Origin: Antilocapra americana
Lineage: Eukaryota; Chordata; Mammalia; Artiodactyla; Antilocapridae
Length of the DNA stretch: 64,000 bases
Assembly (NCBI GenBank): GCA_007570785.1
Contig: ML660201.1
Span: 50,698,411-50,762,410 of the forward strand
Direction: 5' to 3'
This document shows, piece after piece, positions 11,485-22,382 of the stretch; the first letter of the stretch is position 1, and each line of letters begins with the position of its first letter. The notes under the pieces were generated by a model, which saw only the letters and a list, made by a program, of their open reading frames with translations, did not search any database and was not told where the DNA came from. A program made the translations under genes and the position numbers.

Positions 11485-12727
11485 AAAAAGCAAGTGATGG
11501 GATGATAACTACAGTACAGCGCTATTTTTATATAATGTAAACAACACACACCAAAAACATGTTTACTAGGTGTATATAGACATACGCAAATGGAAAGAAA
11601 GACACCTCGGAAAGGACACACAGCAAACTTCCTGTTTGCTAAGGGGAGGAGGAGTGAGGATTACATCTGGAAGATCAAAAGGAGCATCTGTCTTAAATAT
11701 TGTGATAGTTTACAAGGAGTAAATACCAGAAATACTCGGGTAATTAAGGGTAATTTTTAAAGAGGAAAAACGAAGGAAAACAAAATAAAGAAAGGAGAAG
11801 GAGGGAGAAAAAAGGCAGGTAAAAAGAGAAGACAGAGGGTTAGAGAGAAAGCGATGGAGTGGATGGCAGAGGAGAACAGCAGGGGGCAGGACTCCCCAGG
11901 GCCCGTCTTCTCCCAGCTGCCAAGATGTTCCCGACCCACGTCAGCTGGGGCAGGCAAGTTGCAGCCCCAGGGCCCTGCAGTGTTGGCTCCCATTAAGATG
12001 TCAGTTTTCTGCTGGCTCCTGCCTGCCCTGGCCCCGGCCTCTGGTGGAAGCTTTCTTTATCCCCCTTATCAGTGAGAACCAGCGAGGACCACATCCCTGG
12101 CCCCAGGCCTGGCCCACTGATTGCAGATTGTTTCTGAAGGAGCATTCTGCAGTGGGCTTTCCCTCTCCAGGGACTATTCTAGGAATGTCAACAGCTTCTG
12201 TTCAGAATAAAAATGCTGAATCCATCGCTCTCATAAATAAGATAGTGTGATTAGCTGCCATTCTGATGGCAGATAATGAAAGCAGAGCAGGCGTTTGCTG
12301 CTTCTGGATTTCTGAAGATAGAGACAGATGGATGGGTGCCAGTGCCCTCATGGGGCATCCACTCCATGCCAGGGTTTGAGTGCCATGAACTCCTCCGGCC
12401 CTCTCAGCAGACTCTCCTGGGTCGTCACGGCTGCACCTTGTAACAGAGGAAGAAACTGTGGCCCGGGGAGGTCGCTGAGCCCGGGTCGACTGTCAGATGC
12501 CCACAGCTGAGACTGACACTCAGCTCCATCCTGACAGTGACTGACTCTCATGCCCGCCAAGAGGCAGGGTTTTCACTTCCAGGAGTGCTCGCGGAGAAAG
12601 TCGGGATTTTCAGGACTCTGAGCCCTACTCATGCCTGGTCTGTCCCAGGGAGCAGCAGGCAGGTCCTTAAGAATCTGCCACTTGAGTGAGACAAGAGCCC
12701 ATAGTCTTCATGTGTGTTTGTCTCTTC

Positions 12728-12936
12728 GGGCTTTCCAGGCTAGTAGGAAAGAATCCGCCTGCAATGCGGGAGACGTGCGTTCGATCCCTGGGTCCCCAGG
12801 AAGATGCCATGGAGGAGGGCATGGCAACCCACTCCAATGTTCTTGCCTGGAGAATTCCATGGGCAGGGGAGCCTGGCGGGCTACAGTCCATGGAGCCACA
12901 AAGAGTTGGACACGACCGAGCAACTGAGCAAGCATA
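12728..12936 (+). repeat. Bov-tA SINE
   Basis: Full-length, with a well kept tRNA-like B box (gttcgatccctgg) and tail gagttggacacgaccgagc. Confidence 0.92.
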
Positions 12937-12944
12937 CACTTCTC

Positions 12945-13040
12945 TTCAACAGATATTTAGTGAGCACTTCCTGTGTGCCGAGCACTGAGCTGTGTGCCCA
13001 TCCCTGACCTCACAGAGCTTACAGTCAAGCCGGAGAGAGA
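12945..13040 (+). repeat. L2-like LINE 3' fragment
   Basis: Diverged match to the L2 3' end: atttagtgagcacttcctgt, gccgagcactgagctgtg and cacagagcttacagtc. Confidence 0.5.
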
Positions 13041-13698
13041 GAGGATGAAACCAGTACTTAGGCAACCCAGCATGTCTATGATGGACCCAACCAGGGAACA
13101 TGACCGGGCCAGGAGGGCTGGACTCATTCTGCTGACATCCAAGCAGAAACCAGCATGGTACAGGTGAGTCCACAGAGAAGAGGGTAAGGGAGCAGTGTTC
13201 TTGGCAGAGGGAACAACCATGTGTACGGGCCCAGAGGTGGGAACCTCTTGATGAGTGCTGAAGGATGTCTCACAAGGCTGGATGTCCACAAGGAGCATGG
13301 AAGGAACCCAGAGGCCCCAGTGCCCTGCCCTGGGAGCAGATGTTAACGAAGTCTCAGCGGGTATTGAGCCGATATTGTGTGCAAGGCTCCTGGAGGGCAA
13401 TCCCCACTCCCACCGAAGGGAGATTGGTGAGTACCTGAGGGGAGGCAGGAACAAGATCTCTGTGGGAATTGGAGCAGAAGGAATTCTATGCAGCTGGGTG
13501 AAAGTCAGACAAGATTCTTGGAGATGGTGGCATTAGGGGCTGCCTTCAACCCTCAAGTAGAGTCTTTTGAGTCGGGTAGAGAAGAGCTTGCCAATGGCAC
13601 CTGAATAATTGGAGCATTCCCCACACACCAGAACAGGAGCTAGCTTTCTCCCAGCAGTGTGGTCAGGTAGAAGCTATGGCTATTGTTATTTTTTAAAA

Positions 13699-14040
13699 AC
13701 ATTTCTTTCTTTATTGCACCAGGTCTTGGGGTTTCCCAGGTGGTGGTGGTGGTAAGGAGCCCCCCTGCCAATGCAGGTAGATGTAAGAGATGTGGTTAGA
13801 TCCCTGGATCAGGAAGATTCCTGGAGGGGAGAATGGCAACCCACTCCAGTATTCTTGCCTGGAGAATCCCATGGACAGAGGAGCCTGGTGGGCTACAGTC
13901 CTCGGGGCCATACAGAGTTGGACACGACTGAGCAGCTCAGCACACCCACACCAGCTCTTAACTCCCACACCAGGGATGGAACCCGGGCTCCCTGCATTGG
14001 GAGTGTGGAGTCTAAGCCACTGGACCAATGGGGAAGTTCC
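13699..14040 (-). repeat. CHR-type SINE split by a Bov-tA
   Basis: Left part (tttctttctttattgcacc, 13699-13727) and right part (cacaccagggatggaaccc to ggaccaatggggaag, 13949-14040) form one reverse CHR element. Confidence 0.75.
13729..13948 (+). repeat. Bov-tA SINE inserted in a CHR SINE
   Basis: Full-length Bov-tA; the flanks carry caccaggtctt (13717-13727) and caccagctctt (13949-13959), an 11-base duplication with one mismatch. Confidence 0.85.
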
Positions 14041-14375
14041 TGTAGCTATTGTTGTTATTCCCATTCTATAGATGAGGAAACTGAAGCCCAGGAATGTGAA
14101 GTCACTTTCCAAGGTCTGTCTAGCTCCGCAGACTGCACATAACCCATAGACTGGACGCTGTGAAGGAATGTTATCGGGCCATGTCCTTGGGACAGGCTCT
14201 GTCTGCGCGGAGCACAGCCTGCTCCTTACATTTGGGGGGATGTCTGTTTGGAAGCAGCAGTCTGTCAGTGTTTCGGTGTTGAGTTTAGCACAGTGGGACA
14301 TGAACAAATATTTGAACGTTCAGCAAAGACGACCTGCCCTAGCATGGTTCAAGGCCCGGGTAACAAAATGATCTT

Positions 14376-15128
14376 CAGTTCACTTCAGTTACTCAGTCGT
14401 GTCCCACTCTTTGTGACCCCATGGACTTCAGCACACCAGGCTTCCCTGTCCATCACCAACTCCTGGAGCTTGCTCAGACTCCTGTCCGTCAAGTTGGTGA
14501 TGCCATCCAGTCATCTCATCCTCTGTCGTCCCCTTCTCCTCCTGCTTTCAACCTCTCTCAGCATCAGGGTCTTTCCCAATAAGTCAGTCCTTTGAATCAG
14601 GTGGCCAAAGTGTTGGAGCTTCAGCTTCAGCATCAGTCCTTCCAATGAATATTCAGGATTGATTTCTTTTGAGATTGACTGGTATGATCTCCTTGCAGTA
14701 CAAGGGGCTCTCAAGAGTTTCTCCAACACCACAGTTCAAAAGCATCAGTTCTTCAGTGCTCAGCTTTCTTTATGGTCCAACTATCTCATCCATACATGAC
14801 CACTGGAAAAACCATAGCATTGACTAGACGGACCTTTGTCGATAAAGTAATGTCTCTGCTTTTTAATATGCTGTCTAGGTTTGTCATAGCTTTTCTTCCA
14901 AGGAGCAAACATCTTTTAATTTCTTGGCTGCAGTCACCATCCACAGTGATTTTGGAGATGAAGGAAATAAATTCTGTCACTGTTTCCATTTTTATCCCTA
15001 TCTATTTTCCATGAAGTGATGGGACTGGATGCTGTGATCTTAGTTTTTTTGAATGTTGAGTTTTAAGTCAGCTTTTTCATCCCCCTCCTGCACTTTCATC
15101 AAGAGGCTCTTTGGTTCCTTTAGGGCCA
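14376..15128 (-). mobile_element. BovB LINE 3' end with exact target-site duplication
   Basis: About 750 bases of BovB in reverse, one of the longest copies in the window. The flanks carry an identical 15-base direct repeat, TAACAAAATGATCTT, at 14361-14375 and 15129-15143. The - strand encodes broken pieces of the BovB reverse-transcriptase C-terminal region (LKLQHFGHLIQR and LDSILKSRDITL). The exact duplication marks it as one of the younger insertions here. Confidence 0.92.
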
Positions 15129-15514
15129 TAACAAAATGATCTTCCATCCCATTATCTCCCGCGAGGCTTATTGTGGTTTATCAGGTGATTAGGCACATTA
15201 ATGGGCTGGCTCTTTTGCTAGTGGAGGAATTCCTTGCATGGAGGGGGGTGTGGTTAAGGTAATAGTACCATTTCTGAAAACAAAACACAAAGCCTTGTTT
15301 CTCTAAGGGGGATATTTTCTTAGGTCACAGAGAGGCTTAGTCTTACTAGAGCTTCAGAGAAGCTGGTGGAGGGAATTCTGTCGTCCAGGGAGACAGAGTC
15401 TGTTCTGAGCAGCCGAAGGGATCAGGCGGAGGCCTGGGTGAGGCTTGGGGAACAGACTCAGGGATGGCCCTTCCTCCTGAACCCCTCACCCCTTGCAGTG
15501 GCAGATTGTTACTG

Positions 15515-15697
15515 TGGTTTGATTACTCATGGACCGCAGCCCACCAAGATCCTCTGTCCATGGGATTTCCCAGGCAAGAATGCTGGAGTGGGTAGCCATT
15601 TCCTTCTCCAGGGGATCTTCCTGACCCAAGGATCAAAACTGCATCATCTCCTGCACTGGCAAGTGGATTCTTTACCCCTGAGTCACCAGGGAAGCCT
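15515..15697 (-). repeat. Bov-tA SINE, diverged
   Basis: Reverse copy missing some of the left tail; ggcaagaatgctggagtggg, ggggatcttcctgaccc and gattctttacccctgag are visible. Confidence 0.8.
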
Positions 15698-16143
15698 AAG
15701 GAATGGCAGAAGGGAGGTGCCAGCTCTTTAACTTACAGGTGAGGCAACTGGGGCTCAGAGAGTGAAAGGGACTTGCCAAAGCACACACAGAGGGCTGGTG
15801 ATAGATTTGAGTATCCTGACCCACCCCTGTCAAATCAGGTCTCTACCCACAGCATCACCCGTGGCCTCACAAGGGGTTAACCAGGGTGTCAGGGAAGCCC
15901 TGGAGACAAGACTGATGAACTTGATGGCACAGAATGCTGGCTTTGGAGGCGTGAATGGCGATTCCAGCCCTGCTCTTCTACTCTGTGACTTTGGGCCTCT
16001 GACTGTCTCTGTTCCCCGAGTTGTCAGTGATGAGCACCAAGTAGTGTTCCAAAATACAGCTAGTGGTTATCACCTTCCTGGCTCTGCTACAAGGTAGCCA
16101 AATGCTGGCAGGCAAGGTACTTCTTCTCTCTGGACCTCAATTT

Positions 16144-16597
16144 TGTTGTTGTTTAGTCACTAAGTCACGTCCAACTCTTTGCAACCCCTTGGGCTGCAGC
16201 ACGCCAGGCTTCCCTGTCCTCCACTATTTCCTGGAGTTTGCTCAAACCCATGCCCATTGAGTCAGTGATGCCATCCAACCATTGCATCCTCTGTTGTTCC
16301 CTTCTACTCCCTTCAGTCTTTCTCAGCATCAGAGTCTTTTCCCATGAATTGACTCTTTGTATCAGGTGGCCAAAGTATTGGAGCTTCAGCTTCAGCATCA
16401 GTCCCTGAATATTCAGGGTTGATTTCCTTTAGGATTGACTGGTTTGATCTCCTTGCAGTCCAAGGGACTCTCAAGAGTCTTCTCCAGCACACAGTTCACA
16501 AGCTTCGGTTTTTGGTGCTCAGCAGTCTTTATGGTTCAACTCTCACGTCTGCACCTGACTACTAGAAAAAGCACAGCTTTGGCCATACAAACCTCAA
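16144..16597 (-). repeat. BovB LINE 3' fragment
   Basis: Reverse BovB 3' end of about 450 bases from tgttgtttagtcactaag to ggccatacaaacctc. Confidence 0.85.
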
Positions 16598-16779
16598 CGT
16601 ATCCATTTCTAAAATAAAAATATTTGACTAGGTAGTATCTCAAGGCCATCTCCAGTCTGCTGCCTTGTAAGTCTATGACTCAGAGAACTGCCCCGAGTCA
16701 AGGGAAGGGAGGGTTCTACCACCACAATATTAACAATAGTCATTTCAGTCGTGTATTGAGTGCCCACTGTTAGGTGCTG

Positions 16780-17120
16780 CTTCTCCCTTCACGCCAGGTC
16801 TACAATATTGCGACAGCCACCTCCTGGCCTCCCAGCTTCCAGTCCTCTCTTCTTTAATCCACCATGCATACCTGGGCTGTCTCAGCCGTCTTCAACCCTC
16901 CCTTACTCTCTGCTTTAGCACATTCAGTGGCTCCCCAGAGCCACCCCCACCCCCCAGGTGAGGTCCAATTCCTCCATATGGTGGTGAAGCCTTCCATGCT
17001 CAGGCCCTGCCCTCTCTAATGGAATCTCGTACCAGCTGTGTTGTCTCCTTGTCCAGTCCTCCCCCGTGTCTTGTCTCAGAGGTGCTCAATGAACATTTGT
17101 TGACTGAGTGAACACATGGG
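16780..17120 (+). repeat. L2-like LINE fragment
   Basis: Diverged: cagtggctccccagagcc, aggccctgccctctctaa and gctcaatgaacatttgttga at the 3' end. Confidence 0.6.
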
Positions 17121-18282
17121 TGAAATGTTTCTCTCCATTAGGCTACGCAAACTTTAGTCATTTGCAGACCAGCCGCAAGAGTTTTGCAAAAATCTGTGCA
17201 TTGTGCCTATTTTTATTTACTTAAGTATTTTCCTTTTTTAGATTAAATAAATGTATCTGAAAAGGAAACCATACATCATACTGTAACTAGAAGATCAGTA
17301 TTACTCGCCAGAAATAGGTCTCCACTAAAATAGATACAAGGACAGATGAGCACTGTGTTCAGTTCTAACTAGATATGGCTGTCTACGAGGGCTGCAGGCC
17401 TAGGGCTTCTCTCTCTCTCAGTTAACATGGGATGGCTCAGAACCGCGAGAGGTGTTAGAGGCAAAGGAGCACCATCTTGGGACTTACCCTTGGACAGCAA
17501 TCACAAGATGCTACAGGGGATGGAGCATGCCAAGTTATTTCACCCCACTGAAAATTATCCTATCGCCAGTGGTTGCTGCCCACATTTGGGGAACTCTGCT
17601 AACAGAGCCCATGGCTCTAGCCCACAAGGGATGCCTGTGAATTCTCTGGAAGACTTCAACTGGGCTTTTAGGGAGGACATGGAGATGGTGCCTTGGCCAT
17701 TTCAATTCTATAGTACCGGGTCCTTTATCTGAAGCCGCCCCTGCACAGCAGACAGACAATCCTCAGAACTCCACTGAGATAAGAGTTTGCTGTCTGAAGC
17801 CGTCTGCCTGGCAGAATAATGAGTTCCCCATCACTGGAGAGGTGCAGACAGATGCTAGACAGTTATGGGCAGGTGGGGTGGGAGGGGAGGCGGGGAGCAG
17901 GGGCTGTAATGGAGATAAATCAAGCATCAGATGACCGGTCTATGAAACTGACCTGACAGCCAGACAGACTTTCTTTTCGTAAGTAGGCAAAACACATTTA
18001 GAGCAATGAAAATAGAGGTGAGTTAACTTCTGAACAGAAGCTCAGAAACAAAGAGAGATGATTGTAAGAGAGACTTGAGGGAAGAAGGGGGAATGGAAAT
18101 GGTTATTATAATTAGTTTCTCTGATAATGTTTTCTGTTTCTCAATTCTTCAGGACTATTTTGGTTTTAAGCAACATAAACTGAACTCAAACCTCCAGGGA
18201 TAGGCAATACTCATCAGTTCTGTCCCTTCCCCATCTCTCAGTTCTGCCTTCCTCTGTGTGGGCTCCACTTTCAGATATGACC

Positions 18283-18664
18283 GCTCAGTTCAGCTCAGTA
18301 AATTGCTCAGTCTTGTCTGACTCTGCGACCCCATCGACTGTAGCATGCCAGGCTTCCCCGTCTGTCACCAACTCCTGGAGCTTACTCAAACTCATGTCCG
18401 TTGAGTCAGTGATGCAATCCAACCATCTCATCCTCTGTCTTTCCCTTCTCCTGCCTTCAATCTTTCCCAGCATCAGGGTCTTTTCCAATGAATCAGTTCT
18501 TCACATCAGGTGGCCAAAGTATTAGAGCTTTAGCTTCAGCATCCTGAATATTCAAGACTGATTTCCTTTAGGATGGGCTGGTTTGATCTCCTTGCAGACC
18601 CAAGGGACTCTCAAGAGTCTTCTCCAACACCACAGTTCAAAAGTACCAATTCTTTGGCGCTCAT
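18283..18664 (-). repeat. BovB LINE 3' fragment
   Basis: Reverse BovB of about 380 bases, starting with the ttcagctcagtaaattgc type terminus. Confidence 0.85.
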
Positions 18665-18723
18665 GACCTGCTCAAGGAATGACAAAACTCGCTACCAGCA
18701 GCTCCAGGCTTAGGAACTGTAGC

Positions 18724-18934
18724 TGTTGTTGTTTAGTCACTCAGTTGTGTCTGGCTCTTTGCAACCCCATGGACTATAGCCCTCCAGGCTCCTCTGTCTA
18801 TGGAATTCTCCAGGCAAGAATACTGGAGTGGGCTGCCATTTCTTAATCCAGGAAATCTTCCCAACCCAGAGATTGAATCTGCACCTCCTGCATTGGCAGG
18901 CGGGGTATTTACCACTGAGCCACCAGAGAAGCCC
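18724..18934 (-). repeat. Bov-tA SINE
   Basis: Full-length reverse copy from tgttgtttagtcactcag to caccagagaagcccc. Confidence 0.9.
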
Positions 18935-19821
18935 CCACCATGTCTGAGCTCTTTCCAAATCCGAGGTCAACAGCCTCTCAAGCTCACCTGGCTGCTCAGA
19001 AGTGCTCAGGAGGGGCTTGGCAAAGGCTTCTCCTGAGGTCCTAGCAGTGGGCTGGGGCTGGCTTACGGGTGGGCATGGCCCCTTGGCCAGGGGAACGTGG
19101 CCCATGGGCCTGGGCAGCTGCTCTGGGTGGGCCCCCATGAGCGATCAGCCACACATATTTCTTAAGCTCAGTCTGCCTGAAGGTTGCTTTCCCAGGCCTG
19201 GAAGAAATCAGTGTGTGAACAAGACTGCTGGAGGCCAAGACCTCGGACAGCTCTCCAGTCGGACTATGAGGAAGCCCACGCCACCTGCCACTGGGTGGAC
19301 GCACTCATGTGCTTCAAGCATTTGGGGGAGCCCTCAACTGGTTTTAACCTGTGCCCACAAGCCACATAGACCCTTAGACGTCACTCAGCACCAAGGCCCT
19401 CGCCAGGCCCCAGTCATCCCCAGACGGGCCCTTCTTCCTGCCGTGGCAGTCTGCTTCCTCCTCCCAAGGCTGGATTGTGGAGCAGGAGCCCAGCCTCTCA
19501 GATTCCCTCTGGCCTCGAGGCCCCTTAAGTACATACAAGGATTCTGTGGTGGAGATTAAACTTCCGTCTGACAGTTCTTTTAGCCAAAGTCCCAGGAAGA
19601 ATTCTCATCAACCCAGGACCCATCACATGTTCCTCCCAGTGAGGTCGGGGTGATGTGAGATGGCTATTCCTGGGTCACAGGCCATCTCTGAAAGGAGGAA
19701 ACCCCATCCAACCAGATGAATGCAAACGGAGAAGAGGAAGTCCCCAAATCAAAACCGAGGAGCTGTCACCCAAACTGAAATGAATGTCAGGCAAGAAAAA
19801 AATAGCTTTTGCTACCCTCAT

Positions 19822-20400
19822 CAGTTCAGTTCGGTTCAGTTGCTCAGTCATGTCCAACTCTGCGACTCCATGAACTGCAGCATGTCAGGCCTCCCTGTCC
19901 ATCACCAACTCCCGGAATCCACCCAAACTCATATCCATTGAGTCGGTGAGGCCATCCAACCATCTCATCCTCTTTCGTTCCCTTCTCCTCCTGCCCTCAA
20001 TCTTTCCCAGCATCAGGGTCTTTGCATCAGGTGGCCAGAGTATTGGAGTTTCAGCTTCAACATCAGTCCTTCCAATGAACACCCAGGACTGATTTCCTTC
20101 AGGATGGACTGGTTGGATCTCCTTGCAGTCCAAGGGGCTCTCAAGAGTCTTCTCCAACACCACAATTCAAAAGCATCAATTCTTCTGCGCTCAGCTTTCT
20201 TTATAGTCCAACTTTCACATCCATACATGACTACTGGAAAAACCATAGACTTGACTAGACGGATCTTTGTTGGCAAAGTAATGTCTCTGCTTTTTAATAT
20301 GCTGTCTAGGTTGGTCATAACTTTCCTTCCAAGGAGTAAGCATCTTTTAATTTCATGGCTGCAGTCACCATCTGCAGTGATTTTAGAGCCCAATAGTTTA
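19822..20400 (-). mobile_element. BovB LINE 3' end with intact stretch of its ORF
   Basis: About 580 bases in reverse. The - strand frame runs without a stop through the C-terminal domain of the BovB reverse-transcriptase protein, including VVMYGCESW and FELWCWRRLL, before leaving the element. An 11-base flanking repeat g(c/t)taccctcat (19811-19821 and 20401-20411) looks like its target duplication. Confidence 0.88.
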
Positions 20401-20894
20401 GTTACCCTCATAACCCTGCTCAAATCTGTGCCCCGCATTTCCATCCAGACAGCATCTGTCCATCCTTTGGCCATTGGTTCAAATGGCATTTCCTTGAGGA
20501 AACCTCTCCCAACCATCCCAAGCTGGACTGGGGTGGATTCTGGTTGGATCCCAAACTGAAGGTGTGTTCCTGGCAGAGCTTGTCTGCCTGGGCTTGTGTG
20601 GTTATTTGACAGAAGCCTGTCTCCCACCCTCCACCAGGACCACCTAGGGGTCTGTGACCTGTCTTGTTCCCCATACTGTCTCCAGGGCTCAGGACAGTGC
20701 CTGGCAAGTAGGAGGAATTCAACAGACACTGAAGTACAGGTGGAGTCACAGCATGGGAGCTGGTGACCAGTGATGGAAGAGAATGGACCAGTCAAGGAAG
20801 ATATCAGGATTCCATGCTTGTGGGTGAGAATGTGGGAAAGGGGCAGGAGCAGTTAGGGTCACCTTTAGGAGACCCCATAATGGATGACAGGCTT

Positions 20895-21113
20895 GCGTGT
20901 GTGCTAAGTCGCTAAGTTGTGTCCAACTCTTTGTGACCCATGGACTGTAGCCTGCCAGGCTCCTCTGTCCATGGGATTCTCCAGGCAAGAATACTGGAGT
21001 GGGGTCACTACACCCTCCTGCAGGGGATCTTCCCCACCAAGGGATGGAACCTGTGTCTTCTGCAGCACCAGCATTGCAGGCAGATTCTTTGAAACTGAGC
21101 CACCGGGGGAGCC
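20895..21113 (-). repeat. Bov-tA SINE
   Basis: Full-length reverse copy, gctaagtcgctaagttgtg to gagccaccgggggagccc. Confidence 0.9.
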
Positions 21114-21890
21114 CATGGATGATGGGGTGGGGGCCAACATGGGGTGGTGGGTGGCAAGTCTATCAGCAAATGCCAGCCCTGAGGCCAGAGAGAGGATGCA
21201 AAGAGTAGGCTAGAGGGAGGAGATCTTTTCTTCGAGTCCTTGGGGGAACTTGGAGGGAAGGGCAGTCTTGACCCCATTACCAGGAGTCTTTGTGAAAGGG
21301 GTCAGGGGTCAAGGGGAGGGGAGGGAGGCCTCAGGCACCGGGTGAGCATTGACTGGGAAAGAGGTGTCTCTGGGGAGGGCCTCCCCAAGACCTGGAAGGA
21401 GGGTGGGTATCTGGGGGGGCGGGTGTTATGCTCAGCTCCCATCCCTGGGTGTTGCTCCAGGCTGTGTTTCCCTTCTTAATCACCTGTGTATCCATCTGTC
21501 CATCCACACACTGAGCCGGTTCACCATCCCACCCCTTCTCTGGCAGCAGACAGGGAGTCCTCCTCAAGCCGCACCTGCCTGCCACGTGCACGCATCCAGC
21601 CTGGGACCCTGAGCCTGGGCGCTCCTGCTCAAAAACTTCCCGGTGTTAGCAGTCATGGGGGCGAGGGGGTGCTGCCCCTGGGAGGAGAGCAGAGACGGGG
21701 CAGGGGCGCACCCTCCATCCCAACCCCTAAGGGGGCCTGGCGACCTACGGGGAAAGAAGAAGGTGACAGAGAAGAGAGACCGAAACAGACCATCAGAAGC
21801 AGATCGGCAGGGCTGGGAGGAGAAAAGCCCCGAGGGAAACCCTTATGGCAAAGGACTGGGACACAGAGACCCAGACAGCAGGTCGAGCCG

Positions 21891-22110
21891 GGGAAGAGGC
21901 CATCAGACGGAAGGCAAAGGAAGAAGGAGCGTGAGGCGGGGCGGGGGGAGAGGGGAGCGGGCGAGGCGGGTGGGGCGGGGCGGAGAAGAGAGAAGAAAAG
22001 GGGAGGACGGCGGGGAGACAGGGGAGGTAGGGAGAGAGGAACGGGAAGCGGGAGACGGGAGAGAGGAGGCCCGGAGGGGAAGGGAGGGGGCGGGACGAAG
22101 GGGCCGGGCG
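21891..22110 (+). repeat. G-rich polypurine tract upstream of the SLC6A1 promoter
   Basis: About 220 bases that are almost entirely A and G on the + strand, with many runs of three or more G (dense between 21,935 and 21,983). It is followed at once by a pyrimidine-rich stretch (about 22,120-22,215), so strand asymmetry flips near the presumed start of transcription. Such tracts can form G-quadruplexes or triplex DNA; that is inference here. Confidence 0.8.
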
Positions 22111-22199
22111 GCGGGGCGGCGCCCCTCCCCGGGCTGGGCGGGCTCCCGCGCCCCGGCCCCGCCTCCCGCGCTCCCCGCCCCTCTCCTCCCCGCGTCCCT

Positions 22200-22382
22200 G
22201 CGCCCGCCCTCGGAAGACCGAGCGCGCGGCGAGGTTCCGGGCGAGGATCGCGGAGCGGAGGGACGGAGGCGCCGGGGAGCGCAGCGCGGCCCGAGCCGGG
22301 AGCGGCCCCGCGCCCGGAGCGCACCGGAGCGGCCGAGCTGCCCGCGCAGCGCCCGCCGCGGGCAGCGCAGCCCCGGCCGCAG
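22200..22382 (+). other. SLC6A1: SLC6A1 probable untranslated exon 1
   Basis: Inside the CpG island the + strand offers a strong donor (cgcag then gtaggag at 22383), and the next possible exon begins 22.8 kb away, close to the first-intron size I recall for human SLC6A1. The exon end is therefore inferred; the 5' end is only a guess from where the C-rich promoter tract stops. No ATG occurs between about 22,215 and 22,382, fitting a leader exon. Cap-site data would be needed to set the start. Confidence 0.65.

Larger units (their letters stand above)
1..21890. other. Upstream intergenic flank without a gene
   Basis: Between the listed repeats lie stretches of unique or very old sequence with no exon I can support: 121-987, 2050-2793, 3214-3910, 4120-4825, 4996-5737, 6378-7180, 8408-8959, 11485-12727, 13041-13698, 15144-15514, 15698-16143, 17121-18282, 18935-19821, 20401-20894 and 21114-21890. 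In human the related gene SLC6A11 lies upstream of SLC6A1, but none of its exons was recognised here. Weak MIR-type traces occur at about 265-440, 14,050-14,110 and 15,725-15,850. Confidence 0.6.

Noticed and set aside
13711..14307. A 198-codon - strand open frame
   Set aside because: It reads through a Bov-tA nested in a CHR SINE; chance frame.
17427..17732. A 101-codon + strand open frame in sequence without a named repeat
   Set aside because: No family similarity, no splice or promoter context; the surrounding sequence looks like an old unclassified repeat or unique DNA.
20013..20795. A 260-codon - strand open frame
   Set aside because: Its C-terminal two thirds is BovB reverse-transcriptase fragment and the rest runs out into unrelated flank; not a gene.
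1..21890. Possible 3' exons of the neighbouring GABA transporter gene SLC6A11
   Set aside because: No SLC6-type helix motif was found in this part in any frame; the human spacing also predicts it lies further upstream.
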